Shown here: piece after piece, positions 43,562-51,989 of the stretch | Layout: every line of letters begins with the position of its first letter | Position numbering within the stretch: the stretch's first letter is position 1 | Source: DATBJG01 sp963790545 | GTDB taxonomy: Bacteria > Acidobacteriota > Vicinamibacteria > Vicinamibacterales > JAMQPK01 | Assembly: GCA_963790545.1 (NCBI GenBank) | Contig: CAWBPA010000002.1 | Location: 1 to 64,000, forward strand | Length of the DNA: 64,000 nucleotides | Direction: 5' to 3' | The notes under the pieces: generated by a model | Told to the model about the DNA's origin: nothing | What the model saw: the letters and a program-made list of their open reading frames with translations, nothing else | The model's database searches: none | Translations under genes and position numbers: made by a program

Positions 43562-44254
43562 CTATCCACGTCCCCCAGGAGCGCGTCGTGGCGCCCGCTC
43601 GCGGTACTCTTCCTCGCGACCCACCTTCGGGGTGAGCCGTTCCCCCTTGTTCAGCCACACCTTCACACCGATCTGTCCATAAGTCGTGTTGGCTTCCGCA
43701 AAGCCATAATCGATGTCCGCGCGTAAAGTCTGCAGGGGCAGCTGTCCGTGGAGATACCATTCCGACCGCGCAATCTCGGCGCCATTCAACCGGCCCGAGA
43801 CGCGTACCTTGATGCCACGAGCCCCAAACCGCAGCGCCGACTCCACCGCCTTCCGCATCGCACGGCGGAATGCCACACGTTTCTCGAGCTGCATGGCCAC
43901 CGACTCGGCAATGAGCTGGGCATCCAGTTCAGGTTTCTGAATTTCCTGAATATTGATGAAGACCTCGCGGTTCGTCCGTTTCTGGATTTCCGCCTTCAGC
44001 TTCTCCACCTCGGTCCCCTTGCGGCCAATGATGATGCCGGGGCGCGACGTGAAAATGTCGATCTTGAGCCGCTTGGCCGCCCGCTCGGTTTCAATCTTCG
44101 AAACGCCGGCATGCGCAAACCGCTTCTTGAGGTTCTGCCGGAGCTTGAGGTCCTCGTGGAGCAGGTCGGCGTAGTCGCGATCGGAGTACCATCGCGACCG
44201 CCAGGTCTTGTTGAAGCCCAGCCGGAATCCGAACGGATGAACTTTCTGTCCCAC
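43562..44254 (-). CDS. rpsC: 30S ribosomal protein S3
   Basis: 230 residues from GTG 44254, with AAGGAG six bases upstream. MGQKVHPFGFRLGFNKTW, KH domain with SRPGIIIGRKGTEVEKLK, and RMRKAVESALRFGARGIKV-like C-domain. It forms the mRNA entry pore. The C-terminal tail EEEYRERAPRRAPGGRG is basic and disordered. Confidence 0.97.
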   Translation of the reverse strand: MGQKVHPFGFRLGFNKTWRSRWYSDRDYADLLHEDLKLRQNLKKRFAHAGVSKIETERAAKRLKIDIFTSRPGIIIGRKGTEVEKLKAEIQKRTNREVFINIQEIQKPELDAQLIAESVAMQLEKRVAFRRAMRKAVESALRFGARGIKVRVSGRLNGAEIARSEWYLHGQLPLQTLRADIDYGFAEANTTYGQIGVKVWLNKGERLTPKVGREEEYRERAPRRAPGGRG

Positions 44255-44270
44255 TAGAGGCTCCTTACTG

Positions 44271-44390
44271 AGTTGTCATGGGGCCCCTTGGCCCGCCGTA
44301 GCCTTGCGCGAAGGCGGCCACCCCCCCTCGACCTGTACCTCGCGACCTTCGGTCGCTCGGCGTGGTTCGCGGCAACGATCCGCTTAGCGA
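44271..44390 (-). repeat. Paired-hairpin element, copy E
   Basis: Hairpin 1 region is expanded and diverged (TCATGGGGCCCC ... GGCCACCCCCC), then CGACCTGTACC, stem GCGACC-TTC-GGTCGC, and the tail with CAACGATCCGCTTAG. It fills the rplV-rpsC gap. Confidence 0.82.
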
Positions 44391-44909
44391 TCAGCCCTTC
44401 TTGCCCTTCGCCGATGTTCCGGACGCCTTCTTTCGGGCCGGCGCCTTCTTGGCGCGCGGTTTTGACGCCTTCCTCGCGACTGGCTTTGCCTTTCGCGGCG
44501 GCCGGTCTGGCTGCTCTTTGTCCCCTGAAGCCGGCGTCGGCCGAGCGGCGAGCGTCTCGATCTCGAGGGGTCGCTCAGCCACCTGGACGGTCAGATGCGC
44601 GGTGCGCTTCACGACGCGGAAGGCGCGACCCATCGGCGCCGGCCGTACCCGCTTCATCGAGGGCCCCTGATTGGCGTAGCAGGCCTTCACGAACAGACGA
44701 TCGACATCGCCGCCGAAGCCGTCTTTTTGCTGCGCGTTCGCAATGGCCGACCGCAGCACCTTGGCGATGTCCCGCGCGATGGCTTTCTCCGCAAACGCCA
44801 ACGTGGACAGCGCGCGATTGACGTCGCGTCCACGAATCAAATCAAGGACAAGCCCAGCCTTCTGGGCCGAGGTGCGCACGTATTTGGCTGTTGCGATCGC
44901 TTCAATCAT
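44391..44909 (-). CDS. rplV: 50S ribosomal protein L22 with long basic tail
   Basis: 172 residues, about 60 more than E. coli L22. The core (AKYVRTSAQKAGLVLDLIRG, LAFAEKAIARDIAKVLRSA, KRVRPAPMGRAFRVVKRTAH) is followed by a Lys/Ala/Pro-rich extension (PPRKAKPVARKASKPRAKK). L22 lines the exit tunnel; the tail would project on the ribosome surface. Stop lies at the edge of repeat copy E. Confidence 0.96.
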   Translation of the reverse strand: MIEAIATAKYVRTSAQKAGLVLDLIRGRDVNRALSTLAFAEKAIARDIAKVLRSAIANAQQKDGFGGDVDRLFVKACYANQGPSMKRVRPAPMGRAFRVVKRTAHLTVQVAERPLEIETLAARPTPASGDKEQPDRPPRKAKPVARKASKPRAKKAPARKKASGTSAKGKKG

Positions 44910-44918
44910 TTATTTGTT

Positions 44919-45082
44919 TGTCGCGGGGCCCCACCCCCGCGACCTGTACCTCGCGACCGTTGGTCGCTCGGCGTTATTCGAACAACGATCCGTTCAGTCA
45001 ACCAAACGCGGGGCCTCCCCGCGACCTGTACCTCGCGACCGTTGGTCGCTCGGCGTTATTCGAACAACGATCCGTTCAGTAG
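44919..45082 (-). repeat. Paired-hairpin element, tandem copies F1 and F2
   Basis: Two units with period 85 bp (44923 and 45008). Both have stem GCGACC-GTT-GGTCGC and the tail GCGTTATTCGAACAACGATC. Hairpin 1 is GCGGGG...CCCCGC with loop CCCCAC-type in F1 and a shorter loop in F2. They fill the rpsS-rplV gap. Confidence 0.92.
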
Positions 45083-45085
45083 TTC

Positions 45086-45451
45086 TTAGGCTCCGGCAGG
45101 TTTAGCGGCACCGCCACCACTACCACCGGTTCCCGCACCTGCCGCTGGAGGCGTTGTCGCAGCGGCGGCGGCGACCGCCGCGGCCTTCTCGGTCTTGGTC
45201 GTGTGTCCCTTGAACTGACGCGTTGCCGCAAACTCGCCGAGCTTGTGCCCGACCATGTTCTCGGTGATGTATACCGGAATGAATTTCTTTCCGTTGTGCA
45301 CCGCCAGCGTGTGCCCGACCATCTCGGGAACCACCGTGGACCTGCGAGACCAGGTCTTGACGACGCGCTTCTCACCCCCGCGATTCATCGCCTCGATCTT
45401 CTCGAGGAGCGGCGTGTCGACGAAGGGGCCTTTCTTGAGCGAGCGACTCAT
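45086..45451 (-). CDS. rpsS: 30S ribosomal protein S19 with Ala/Gly-rich tail
   Basis: 121 residues from ATG 45451 (MSRSLKKGPFVDTPLLEKIE); codons upstream in frame are repeat-like spacer. Core includes RSTVVPEMVGHTLAVHNGKK and GEFAATRQFKGHT. Beyond residue 90 lies a low-complexity tail of Ala, Gly, Pro and Thr (AAAVAAAAATTPPAAGAG), absent from E. coli S19. S19 is on the head of the 30S subunit near the A site. Confidence 0.95.
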   Translation of the reverse strand: MSRSLKKGPFVDTPLLEKIEAMNRGGEKRVVKTWSRRSTVVPEMVGHTLAVHNGKKFIPVYITENMVGHKLGEFAATRQFKGHTTKTEKAAAVAAAAATTPPAAGAGTGGSGGGAAKPAGA

Positions 45452-45530
45452 TTCTGATCCTTCAAGCTGCCAGCACGCAGACAGCAATGGGCGGTTGACC
45501 CGCTGCCTGCCGCGAGCTGTCGTCTACCTG
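45452..45530. repeat. Diverged CAGC-type inverted array
   Basis: The rplB-rpsS gap contains AGCTGCCAGC and GCAGACAGC facing GCTGCCTGCCGC and GAGCTGTCG, an imperfect inverted repeat that resembles an eroded heptamer array. Confidence 0.4.
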
Positions 45531-46355
45531 CTATTTGGTTCGCCTCTGCACGATGAACCTGTCGGTCGACTTCCGGTTACGCGTCTTGTACCCCTTCGTC
45601 GGAACACCCCACGGCGAAACCGGATGGCGGCCACCAGAGGTTTTGCCTTCGCCGCCCCCGAGCGGGTGGTCGACGGGATTCATCGCCACACCGCGCACGT
45701 GGGGACGTTTTCCCAGCCAGCGGCTGCGGCCCGCCTTTCCAACCGAGATGTTTTCGTGATCGATGTTCCCCACCTGCCCGATCGTCGCCTGGCAATTCAT
45801 GGCGAGCAGGCGGATTTCGCCGGACGGCATCTTCACCGACGCGTAATCACCTTCCTTCGCCACCACCTGCACGGCCGAGCCGGCGCTGCGAGCCAGCTGC
45901 CCGCCTTTGCCGGGGCGCAACTCTACGTTGTGCACCATCGTGCCGAGCGGAATGTTCTTCAGCGGCAACGCATTGCCGGGCAGGATGTCGACGTTGTCTC
46001 CGGCCACGACCGTATCACCGACCTTCAGGCCGAACGGCTGGAGGATGTACCGCTTCTCGCCGTCCGCGTAGCTGACGAGCGCGATCCGCGCCGATCGGTT
46101 CGGGTCGTACTCGATCGTCGCCACCACGCCCGGAATCTCCTTCTTGTCGCGCTTGAAATCAATCACACGATACATGCGCTTGTGCCCGCCGCCACGCCAC
46201 CACGTTGTGAGCTCGCCATGATTGTTGCGCCCACCCGATCGGTGCAGCGGTTCCACGAGCGGCTTGTGTGGCTTCGAGGTCGTGACGTCATCAAACACCT
46301 GTACCGTCTGGAAGCGTCGTCCCGCCGACGTGGGTTTGTATGTGCGAATAGGCAT
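45531..46355 (-). CDS. rplB: 50S ribosomal protein L2
   Basis: 274 residues: MPIRTYKPTSAGRRFQTV, YRVIDFKRDKKEIPGVVATI, NKKSARIALVSYADGEKRYI-type region, and the peptidyl-transferase segment RGVAMNPVDHPLGGGEGKT with its essential His. Standard length; 39 bp after rplW. Confidence 0.97.
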   Translation of the reverse strand: MPIRTYKPTSAGRRFQTVQVFDDVTTSKPHKPLVEPLHRSGGRNNHGELTTWWRGGGHKRMYRVIDFKRDKKEIPGVVATIEYDPNRSARIALVSYADGEKRYILQPFGLKVGDTVVAGDNVDILPGNALPLKNIPLGTMVHNVELRPGKGGQLARSAGSAVQVVAKEGDYASVKMPSGEIRLLAMNCQATIGQVGNIDHENISVGKAGRSRWLGKRPHVRGVAMNPVDHPLGGGEGKTSGGRHPVSPWGVPTKGYKTRNRKSTDRFIVQRRTK

Positions 46356-46394
46356 AAATCTGAACCTGAGAAGGAATGCTGTCTTCTGCCTTTT

Positions 46395-46685
46395 CTACGT
46401 TCCCTCAAGGAATTCCGGCAGCTTCTCACCTTCGCGCAGCCTGATGTAGGCCTTCTTCCAATCGGACCGACGGCCCGCGAATCGCCCCTGACGTTTCACT
46501 TTGCCGTGCATGATCGCCGTCCGAACACTTTCGACCTTGGGGCCAATCAATTGCTCGATCGCACGCTTGATCTCCGTTTTGTTGGCGTGCACGGCCACCT
46601 GAAAGACCAGCGTGCGCCCGTCTTCACGCAACACAGCGGACTTCTCGGTGATGAGGGGCCGACGAATGACGTCAGTGATATTCAC
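46395..46685 (-). CDS. rplW: 50S ribosomal protein L23
   Basis: 96 residues from GTG 46685, overlapping the rplD stop by 4 bp. DVIRRPLITEKS, VAVHANKTEIKRAIEQLIGPKV and GRRSDWKKAYIRL are the family marks. It forms the docking site for trigger factor and SRP at the tunnel exit. Confidence 0.96.
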   Translation of the reverse strand: MNITDVIRRPLITEKSAVLREDGRTLVFQVAVHANKTEIKRAIEQLIGPKVESVRTAIMHGKVKRQGRFAGRRSDWKKAYIRLREGEKLPEFLEGT

Positions 46686-47302
46686 GCCAGGACCTCTTTC
46701 AGCCGCTCAATGGCCGCCTTGGTTGCAATGATGCGCGTCGTGTTCATGACGTCCCGTGCGCGAACGCGACCCGCGGTCACGAGGGTGACCTCCGAAAGGT
46801 TCCTGACGGCTCGCACCAATGTTTCCCCGGGCGTCACCTCCAGCAGCAGCGTTTTGCCACTGGCGCCCAATCGGCTCAACAGCTCAGCCGCCGATTTGGT
46901 CTTCCCGTCAGGCACTTCCAGCGCGTCCACGATCACGAGCGTTCCCTCCTGGACACGCTGCGCGATGGCGGCCCGCAGAGCACCCAGCTCCGTTTTGCGG
47001 GGCATCGCATAGTCGTAACTTCGCGGCTGAGGACCAAATACCGTGCCGCCCTTGCGCCACAACGGGTTGCGAATGTCACCGACACGCGCGCGTCCGGTGC
47101 CCTTCTGGCGCCAGGGCTTACGGCCGCTGCCGCTGACGTTCGCGCGGTTCTTCGTGGCATGAGTGCCACGACGCTCGGCTGCGTTGGAGTGGACGACCGA
47201 TGCCCAAATCAATCCCTCGTTGGTGCGACCGCCGAAGACTTCATCGTTGAGCTCGAGCGAACCGACTTTTCGATTCTCGGCGTTGACAATGTCTAGAGTC
47301 AT
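46682..47302 (-). CDS. rplD: 50S ribosomal protein L4
   Basis: 206 residues. NRKVGSLELNDEVFG, the tunnel loop RANVSGSGRKPWRQKGTGRARVG region and IWRKGGTVFGPQPRSY-type motif, then LVVDALEVPDGKTKSAAELL. In E. coli L4 represses the S10 operon. The ATG is a few bases downstream of repeat copy G and has no clear Shine-Dalgarno sequence. Confidence 0.96.
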   Translation of the reverse strand: MTLDIVNAENRKVGSLELNDEVFGGRTNEGLIWASVVHSNAAERRGTHATKNRANVSGSGRKPWRQKGTGRARVGDIRNPLWRKGGTVFGPQPRSYDYAMPRKTELGALRAAIAQRVQEGTLVIVDALEVPDGKTKSAAELLSRLGASGKTLLLEVTPGETLVRAVRNLSEVTLVTAGRVRARDVMNTTRIIATKAAIERLKEVLA

Positions 47303-47389
47303 TTTTAGTTGTCATGGGGCCCCACCCCCATGACCTGTACCTCGCAGCTTCGCTGCTCGGGGTTATTGCGGCAACGATCCGCTTCGTCA
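47303..47389 (-). repeat. Paired-hairpin element, copy G
   Basis: Hairpin 1 TCATGGGG-CCCCAC-CCCCATGA, linker CCTGTACC, hairpin 2 GCAGC-TTC-GCTGC, tail CAACGATCCGCTTCGTCA. It occupies the complete 84-bp rplC-rplD gap, and its last bases supply the rplC stop codon. Confidence 0.92.
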
Positions 47390-48077
47390 GCCGCTTTTCT
47401 TTCCTGCCTTCGGCTTCTCCACCGCTTGCGCCACGCGCTTGGGCTTTGCCGCAATGGCCTTGCGAATGACGACGTATCCGCCTGGCGCGCCGGGAATCGC
47501 TCCGCTGACCACGAGCAGGTGCTGGTCGGCATCGACCTTCACCACCGACAGATTCCGTACGGTTATCCGATCGGCGCCCATGCGTCCGGCAGCGCGCATA
47601 CCTTTTATGACGCGAGAGGGGAACGAGGATGCGCCTATTGAGCCGGGCGCCCGATGGAACATCGAACCATGCGTGGCGGCGCCACCGGCGAAGTGATGTC
47701 GCCGCACAACGCCTTGGAATCCCTTGCCGCGGCTGATCCCGATCACGTCTACCTTGTCGCCATTGGTGAACATCGACACGAGCACCTGATCGCCCGGTTT
47801 CGGATCTCCATCCGCCCCCGCCAGCTTCACTTCCCGGCGTACGCGCGTCGGCGGTGACGTTGGCCTTCTTGTAGTGCCCGGCCAGTGGCTTGCTCACGTT
47901 GGCGGGACGTTCGTCCACCAGCCCCAGCTGCACCGCTTCGTACCCGTCGGTCGACGCCGTTTTGCGCTGCACGACGACACAGGGACCGGCCTTGATGACA
48001 GTCGCGGGCTGAACGCTGCCGTCATCACCAAACAGCTGCGTCATGCCAACCTTCTTGCCGATGATGCCTGTGACCAT
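47387..48077 (-). CDS. rplC: 50S ribosomal protein L3, one frame break
   Basis: About 229 residues when rejoined. ATG 48077 begins MVTGIIGKKVGMTQLFGDDG and runs to HYKKANVT, then the frame is lost near 47850. The other frame continues EVKLAGADGDPKPGDQVLV, KGFQGVVRRHHFAGGAATHG, SMFHRAPGSIGASSFPSRV and RVRNLSVVKV-type end. Removing one base from ACCGCCGACG restores NVTATRVRREVKL. L3 is essential for 50S assembly and no second copy is in this window, so the break is most likely a sequence error. Confidence 0.95.
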
Positions 48078-48150
48078 GCTTAGCTCTTTGAAGTGATCAT
48101 CGCCCACCGACACTGAGATCTTCCGGCCACTGACCGCTGACGACTGACCA
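48078..48150. repeat. Heptamer array, unit CACTGAC
   Basis: CACTGAC, CGCTGAC, GACTGAC, CACTATT in register at about 48126-48153 in the rpsJ-rplC gap. Confidence 0.7.
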
Positions 48151-48474
48151 CTATTTATGTTCCTTCCCGAACGCTTTGATCTCGACGTCAACACCAGCCG
48201 GCAGATCCAGCTTCATCAACGCATCAACGGTCTGCGGTGTGGGCTCGAAGATGTCGATGAGCCGCTTGTGCGTGCGAATCTCGAACTGCTCCCGCGATTT
48301 CTTGTCGACATGCGGAGACCGCAGCACGGTCCACTTGTTAATCGTCGTGGGCAACGGAATCGGTCCGGCCAGGCGGGCTCCCGTGCGCTTGGCTGTTTCG
48401 ACGATTTCGCCCGTTGACTGGTCGAGCACCCGGTAGTCGTACGCCTTCAACCGGATGCGGATCTTGTCGGCCAT
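48151..48474 (-). CDS. rpsJ: 30S ribosomal protein S10
   Basis: 107 residues: KIRIRLKAYDYRVLDQSTGE, IPLPTTINKWTVLRSPHVDKKSREQFE and HKRLIDIFEP. First gene of the S10 block; S10 also takes part in transcription antitermination with NusB. Follows tuf after a heptamer array. Confidence 0.97.
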   Translation of the reverse strand: MADKIRIRLKAYDYRVLDQSTGEIVETAKRTGARLAGPIPLPTTINKWTVLRSPHVDKKSREQFEIRTHKRLIDIFEPTPQTVDALMKLDLPAGVDVEIKAFGKEHK

Positions 48475-48568
48475 TTCTCTGATCCTTGTCGGGATTCGGG
48501 ATTCGGGATTCGGGATGGGAAATCCGGAATTCGAATCCCGAGTCCCGACGCCCCGAATCCCGAGCCCG
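48475..48568. repeat. Heptamer array forming an inverted repeat, unit GGGATTC
   Basis: Left arm has GGGATTC three times then GGGATGG; right arm ATCCCGA, GTCCCGA, CGCCCCGA, ATCCCGA. The arms pair across about 15 bases. It fills the tuf-rpsJ gap and has the same unit as the pilB-pilT gap. Confidence 0.82.
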
Positions 48569-49768
48569 TTACTCTACGATCTCCGTAATCGTGCCGGACC
48601 CCACGGTTCGGCCGCCCTCACGCACCGCGAAACGGGCGCCCTTCTCGAGCGCCACCGGGACGACCAGTTCAGCCGCGATGGGGGTGTTGTCACCGGGCAT
48701 CACCATCTCGACGCCTTCCGGCAACGTGAGCGATCCCGTCACGTCCGTGGTTCGAATGTAGAACTGCGGACGGTAGCCGTTGAAAAACGGCGTGTGGCGC
48801 CCGCCTTCCTCCTTCGAGAGCACGTAGACCTGGGCCTTGAATTTCGTGTGCGGCGTGATCGAGCCGGGCTTGTTCAGGACCTGGCCGCGCTCGACTTCGT
48901 CTTTTTCCGTGCCTCGCAACAGCACGCCAATGTTGTCGCCCGCGACACCCTCGTCGAGAAGCTTTCGGAACATTTCGACGCCGGTGACGACCTTCTTCTT
49001 CGTCGGACCGAATCCCACAATCTCGACTTCCTCGCCCACCTTGACCTTGCCCCGTTCCACGCGGCCCGTCACGACGGTGCCGCGGCCAGAGATTGAGAAC
49101 ACGTCTTCGATGGGCATCAGGAACGGCTTGTCAATCTCCCGCTGAGGCAGCGGGATGTAGGTATCGAGCGCTTCCATCAGTTTCAAAATGCCGTCCACGG
49201 CTTCCTGGTCGCCCTGCAGCGCCTTGAGAGCCGAGATGCGGATCACCGGAGTCGTGTCACCGGGGAACTCATAGCCCTTCAGCAGGTCGCGAACCTCGAG
49301 CTCGACGAGGTCGAGCAGTTCGGGGTCGTCAACCGCGTCGACCTTGTTCAGCGCCACCACGAGATGCGGCACGTTGACCTGCCGCGCCAGCAGCACGTGC
49401 TCGCGCGTCTGAGGCATCGGACCGTCGGTCGCAGACACCACGAGAATCGCGCCGTCCATCTGCGCTGCACCTGTGATCATGTTCTTGATGTAGTCGGCGT
49501 GGCCCGGACAGTCCACGTGCGCGTAGTGCCGATTGGCCGTGCTGTACTCGACGTGGCTCGTCGCGATGGTCAGAATCTTCGTTTCATCGCGGCGTCCCTG
49601 CGATTCGGACGCCTTCGCCACCTCGTCGTACGGGACGAACTTCGCCCAGCCTTTGTCCGACGCCACCTTGGTGAGCGCCGCCGTCAGGGTCGTCTTCCCG
49701 TGATCGATGTGCCCAATCGTGCCGACGTTCACGTGCGGTTTCGAGCGGTTAAACTTTTCCTTCGCCAT
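48569..49768 (-). CDS. tuf: Elongation factor Tu
   Basis: 399 residues. GTPase motifs GHIDHGKTT, DCPGHADYIKNM and NKVDAVDD; domains 2 and 3 complete through the end VGSGTITEIVE. Switch I is unusual: instead of EKARGITI it reads ASESQGRRDETKILTIATSH, a few residues longer and lacking the RGITI motif; I believe this form is characteristic of Acidobacteriota and some relatives. It delivers aminoacyl-tRNA. Only 18 bp after fusA. Confidence 0.96.
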   Translation of the reverse strand: MAKEKFNRSKPHVNVGTIGHIDHGKTTLTAALTKVASDKGWAKFVPYDEVAKASESQGRRDETKILTIATSHVEYSTANRHYAHVDCPGHADYIKNMITGAAQMDGAILVVSATDGPMPQTREHVLLARQVNVPHLVVALNKVDAVDDPELLDLVELEVRDLLKGYEFPGDTTPVIRISALKALQGDQEAVDGILKLMEALDTYIPLPQREIDKPFLMPIEDVFSISGRGTVVTGRVERGKVKVGEEVEIVGFGPTKKKVVTGVEMFRKLLDEGVAGDNIGVLLRGTEKDEVERGQVLNKPGSITPHTKFKAQVYVLSKEEGGRHTPFFNGYRPQFYIRTTDVTGSLTLPEGVEMVMPGDNTPIAAELVVPVALEKGARFAVREGGRTVGSGTITEIVE

Positions 49769-49786
49769 TGCGATGATCCTTTCGCG

Positions 49787-51892
49787 CTACTTTCCCTGAA
49801 TCCGCGCCACCACTTCCTCACTGACGGCCTGTGGCGCCGGTTCGTACCTGTCAAAGTGCATGGAGTATGTCGCCCGGCCCTGTGTCCGCGACCGAAGGTC
49901 CGTTGCGTACCCGAACATCTCCGACAACGGGACACGCGCGGTGATAATTTGCGTCCCCCCGCGATCTTCCTGGGACTGGATGTGTCCGCGGCGGCTCGCC
50001 AGATTGCCCATCACGTCGCCCAGATAATCCTTCGGGACGACGACCTCGACCCGCATGACGGGTTCGAGCAGCACCGGCCGCGCACGCTTGGCCGCATCCT
50101 TGAACGCCATGGACCCGGCAATCTTGAAGGCCATTTCCGACGAATCGACGTCATGGAACGACCCGTCGTAGAGCTCGATGGCCACATCGTCCACGGGATA
50201 GCCGGCAAGCACACCGGTCGTCATGGCTTCGCGGATCCCCTGGTCGATTGGCTTGATGAACTCCTTCGGAATCGAACCGCCCACGATCTCGTTGATGAAC
50301 TCGTAGCCCTCTCCGGGCTGCCGCGGCACGAGCCGAATCTTGGCGTGCCCGTACTGCCCGCGGCCTCCGGTCTGCCGGATATACCGTCCTTCGCCCTCTG
50401 CCGCCCGTGTCAGCGTTTCCTTGTAGGCCACTTGCGGACGACCGACGGTCGAGTCCACGTTGAACTCCCGTTTCAGGCGATCGACGATGATCTCCAGGTG
50501 GAGCTCACCCATGCCGGCAATGACGACCTGCCCGGTCTGCTCGTCGGTCTTCACACGGAACGTCGGATCCTCGGCCATCAGCTTCGACAGGCCAGTACCG
50601 AGTTTTTCCTGATCGGCCTTCGTCCTCGGCTCGATCGCGAGAGAGATGACGGGCTCCGGGAACACCATCGACTCGAGCACGACCGGATGCTTCTCGTCGC
50701 AAATCGTGTCGCCGGTCGTCACGCTTCTGAGGCCGACGGCCGCCGCAATGTCGCCCGCGTAGACCTCCTTGATTTCCTCACGCTTGTTCGCGTGCATCTT
50801 CAGGAGGCGGCCGACACGTTCGGTCTTCTGTTTGGTCGCGTTGTAAATGGACGTACCCGAGGTCATCACGCCCGAATACACGCGAATGAACGTGAGCTGT
50901 CCCACGAACGGGTCCGTCATGATCTTGAACGCCAGCGCCGAAAATGGCGCGTTGTCCGATGCCGGGCGCTCGACTGCGGTCGGTTCGGCCTTGTTCGGAT
51001 CAACCCCCACGACCGACGGAATCTCGACGGGCGACGGAAGATAATCGACCACGGCGTCGAGCATCGGCTGGACACCCTTGTTCTTGAACGCCGAGCCGCA
51101 GATAACGGGAACGAACGGTGCCTGTTCCTTGCGCACCGACTCGATGGCGCGCTTGCGCAGCGCCTGCTTGATTTCCGCCTCGGTCAGTTCCTGGCCGTGC
51201 AGGTACTTCTCGAGCAGCGCATCGTTCGATTCGCTCACCTTTTCAATCAACTGCTCGCGGTAGTGCTGCGCCTCGTCCTTGTACTCTGCCGGAATCTCCG
51301 CCACGTCGTAGTCGGCGCCCATCGTCTCGTCTTTGTACGTGATGGCCTTCATCCTGACGAGATCGATGACACCTTCGAAACGATCCTCGGACCCAATCGG
51401 CAGCTGAATCGCGACCGGATTACCCTGCAGCTTGCTCTCGATTTGCGCGAGCGTCCGCTTGAAATCGGCGCCCACGCGGTCCATCTTGTTGACGAAACAA
51501 AGGCGTGGCACGCGGTACTTGTCCGCCTGGCGCCAGACGGTCTCGGACTGCGGCTCGACACCGGCGACCGCGTCGAACACCGCGACGGCGCCATCGAGAA
51601 CGCGCAACGACCGCTCGACTTCGGCCGTGAAGTCTACGTGTCCCGGCGTATCGATGATGTTGATCCGGTGGTCCCGCCAGAAACAGGTCGTCGCGGCGGA
51701 GGTAATCGTGATGCCGCGCTCTTGTTCCTGTTCCATCCAGTCCATGACGGCCGTTCCTTCATGGACCTCACCAATTTTGTACGTAATTCCGGTGTAGAAC
51801 AGAATTCGCTCTGTCGTGGTGGTCTTCCCGGCATCGATGTGCGCCATGATGCCGATATTCCGCGTTTTATCGAGAGCGACTTGCCTGGGCAT
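49787..51892 (-). CDS. fusA: Elongation factor G
   Basis: 701 residues. G1 AHIDAGKTTT, switch I ERGITITSAATT, G3 DTPGHVDFT and G4 NKMDRVG are all canonical, in contrast to the EF-G2 paralogue. Domain IV tip and C-terminal SLSEMFGYATDLRS-type region are present. It translocates tRNA and mRNA and acts with RRF in recycling. Lies between rpsG and tuf, the str operon order. Confidence 0.97.
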   Translation of the reverse strand: MPRQVALDKTRNIGIMAHIDAGKTTTTERILFYTGITYKIGEVHEGTAVMDWMEQEQERGITITSAATTCFWRDHRINIIDTPGHVDFTAEVERSLRVLDGAVAVFDAVAGVEPQSETVWRQADKYRVPRLCFVNKMDRVGADFKRTLAQIESKLQGNPVAIQLPIGSEDRFEGVIDLVRMKAITYKDETMGADYDVAEIPAEYKDEAQHYREQLIEKVSESNDALLEKYLHGQELTEAEIKQALRKRAIESVRKEQAPFVPVICGSAFKNKGVQPMLDAVVDYLPSPVEIPSVVGVDPNKAEPTAVERPASDNAPFSALAFKIMTDPFVGQLTFIRVYSGVMTSGTSIYNATKQKTERVGRLLKMHANKREEIKEVYAGDIAAAVGLRSVTTGDTICDEKHPVVLESMVFPEPVISLAIEPRTKADQEKLGTGLSKLMAEDPTFRVKTDEQTGQVVIAGMGELHLEIIVDRLKREFNVDSTVGRPQVAYKETLTRAAEGEGRYIRQTGGRGQYGHAKIRLVPRQPGEGYEFINEIVGGSIPKEFIKPIDQGIREAMTTGVLAGYPVDDVAIELYDGSFHDVDSSEMAFKIAGSMAFKDAAKRARPVLLEPVMRVEVVVPKDYLGDVMGNLASRRGHIQSQEDRGGTQIITARVPLSEMFGYATDLRSRTQGRATYSMHFDRYEPAPQAVSEEVVARIQGK

Positions 51893-51989
51893 TGCTTACC
51901 GAGTTTTCAGTTCTCAGTTGTCAGTGATCAGTTCTTGTTTTCAACTGTCAGGACTGAAAACTGACAACTGAAAACCGAGAACCTTGTTG
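51893..51989. repeat. Heptamer array forming a long inverted repeat (TTTTCAG / ACTGAAA)
   Basis: Left units TTTTCAG, TTCTCAG, TTGTCAG, TGATCAG; right units ACTGAAA, ACTGACA, ACTGAAA, ACCGAGA. The arms are almost perfectly complementary over about 28 bp. It fills the rpsG-fusA gap. Confidence 0.88.

Noticed and set aside
47387..48077. Programmed ribosomal frameshift in rplC
   Set aside because: No slippery sequence or stimulatory structure at the site, and several other genes show similar single-base breaks.
49364..51964. Plus-strand open frame of 866 codons
   Set aside because: Antisense to tuf and fusA; His/Arg/Asp-rich composition and no domain.
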